Shown here piece by piece: positions 5,135-6,069 of a stretch of 6,069 nucleotides of DNA. The stretch covers positions 1-6,069 of the forward strand of contig CAIYPH010000298.1 in NCBI GenBank assembly GCA_903928045.1. The letters run 5' to 3'. How positions within the stretch are numbered: the first letter of the stretch is position 1; every line of letters starts with the position of its first letter. This DNA is from an uncultured Rhodospirillales bacterium. Its GTDB lineage: Bacteria; Pseudomonadota; Alphaproteobacteria; Acetobacterales; Acetobacteraceae. Below the pieces are notes generated by a model. The model was given only the letters and a program-made list of their open reading frames with translations, was not told the origin of the DNA and made no database searches. Made by a program: the position numbers and the translations under genes.

Positions 5135-6069
5135 CTAAGTACCGGTGCCGATCGCGATGTCGAGCCAGCCATGCGGCGTGACCGTCGCGCGATTGCCCGG
5201 CCGCAGCAGCACAGTGGTCAACGCCGACTCCACCACCGCCGGCCCGGCGATCGCCTGGCCGGGGGCCAGCCCGTCGAGCGCATAGACCGGCACCTCCATC
5301 CAGCCGCCGAGATAGACCCGGCGCATTCCGCTCGGCCCCGCCGCCGGACGCTCCGGCAGGCTCGGCTCGCGCGGCAGATCGGGCAGCACGCCGATCACCG
5401 CCGCGCGGGCATTCACCAGCACCGCCTCCTGATGGCGCAGCGCGTAGGTGTAGAGCTCCTCGTGGCGGGCATGGAACCGCTCGACGATCTGCGGCAGCGG
5501 GTCCGCCACGTCCCAGTCGATGCCCCCCAGCGGCACCGCGATTTCGAAGATCTGCTCGCCGTAGCGCATCTCCACCGTCCGCTCGATCCGCACCTCGCCG
5601 CCGTAGCTGGCGGCGAGCCGGGCGCGGCCCTCCGCCTCCATCTCGTCGAACATCCGCTTCACCGCCGCCCCGTCGAGCCGCCCGGCATCGCCGATATGGG
5701 TGCGGCTGACCTCGAAACGCAGATCGGTCGCCAGCATCCCCCAGGCCGACAGCACCGAGGCGACGCGGGGCACAATCACGCGGGACAAGTCGAGCTGGCG
5801 GGCCACATCGGCCACATGCAACCCGGCGGCGCCGCCAAAGGAGAGCAGGGCAAAACGGCGCGGGTCCACGCCGCGGCGCACCGAGACCAGCCTGATACCC
5901 TCGGCCATGTTGGTGTTCACCACCCGGTGCACGCCCTCGGCGGCCTCGATGCGGCTCACGCCCAACTCACCGGCCAGCCGGTCCAGCGCATTTTCGGCGG
6001 CCGATACGTCAAGGCTGGCCCGGCCGCCGAGGAAGCTGGCGGGGTCGAGAAAGCCGAGCACGAGGTGGG
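5135..6069 (-). CDS. hyuA: Hydantoinase/oxoprolinase subunit A family protein, C-terminal part (5' end outside window)
   Basis: The reading frame is open to the right edge, so about 311 codons of the C-terminal part are seen; complete HyuA proteins are usually near 690 residues. HyuA-type proteins, normally with HyuB, carry out ATP-dependent opening of cyclic amides such as N-methylhydantoin or 5-oxoproline, or act in related carboxylases. Numbering from V6061 as 1, LGFLDP-FLGGR at 2-14, NTNMAEGIR at 49-57 and the SFGGAAGLHV segment at 74-83 belong to the end of the hydantoinase A domain. The C-terminal domain follows, with RYGEQ-FEI at 166-173, an LYTYALRHQEAVLVN stretch at 203-217 and the closing AGPAVVES-TTVLLRPG region at 272-289. 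The end is normal and not truncated. GTG at 6061 is an internal valine, not a start. The substrate cannot be assigned. No hyuB-like gene follows downstream; the next gene on this strand is the sugar-binding protein, 164 bp away. Confidence 0.9.
   Translation of the reverse strand, partial: HLVLGFLDPASFLGGRASLDVSAAENALDRLAGELGVSRIEAAEGVHRVVNTNMAEGIRLVSVRRGVDPRRFALLSFGGAAGLHVADVARQLDLSRVIVPRVASVLSAWGMLATDLRFEVSRTHIGDAGRLDGAAVKRMFDEMEAEGRARLAASYGGEVRIERTVEMRYGEQIFEIAVPLGGIDWDVADPLPQIVERFHARHEELYTYALRHQEAVLVNARAAVIGVLPDLPREPSLPERPAAGPSGMRRVYLGGWMEVPVYALDGLAPGQAIAGPAVVESALTTVLLRPGNRATVTPHGWLDIAIGTGT

Noticed and set aside
1..6069. tRNA, rRNA, CRISPR array, insertion sequence or transposase
   Set aside because: No cloverleaf, spaced direct-repeat array, transposase motif or terminal inverted repeat was seen; nearly all the window is occupied by the six minus-strand genes.

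Overview
The window is GC-rich with a strong GC bias at third codon positions. It looks like an alphaproteobacterial chromosome. Acetobacteraceae or another Rhodospirillales member is my best guess, because the two non-coding stretches resemble repeat elements I associate with that group (GGGGTC-headed hairpins and a T-rich GTTCTTTT/AAAAGAAC hairpin). No rRNA or other marker confirms this. All six supported genes lie on the minus strand, so transcription runs from the right edge to the left edge.

Layout in transcription order: (1) 6069-5135, the C-terminal part of a HyuA-type hydantoinase/oxoprolinase subunit whose start lies outside the window; (2) 5134-4971, a 164-bp intergenic region holding an AT-rich hairpin island and probably the promoter of the next operon; (3) 4970-81, a tight five-gene operon: a sugar-binding protein with a twin-arginine-like signal peptide, two MalF/MalG-type (CUT1) permeases, a MalK/UgpC-type ATPase, and a classical NAD-type short-chain dehydrogenase; (4) 80-1, a tail with two GGGGTC-plus-hairpin units, the first of which may act as a terminator.

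The operon genes overlap by 4 bp (TTGA), 8 bp and 4 bp (ATGA), with one 10-nt gap, so translational coupling is likely throughout. Two permease genes start at TTG and GTG, each six bases after a GGAGGG ribosome-binding site. Together the genes encode a complete CUT1 sugar ABC importer plus a dehydrogenase. The transporter proteins resemble the glucose/mannose GtsABC type, and the dehydrogenase resembles Caulobacter-type D-xylose/aldose 1-dehydrogenases (both comparisons from memory). The simplest reading is uptake of a monosaccharide followed by NAD-dependent oxidation at C1 to a lactone, the first step of a Weimberg- or Dahms-like oxidative route. The exact sugar cannot be read from the sequence. 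No regulator gene, lactonase or dehydratase lies inside the window. I see no clearly novel system here; the dehydrogenase coupled to the importer and the two repeat islands are the most interesting points.
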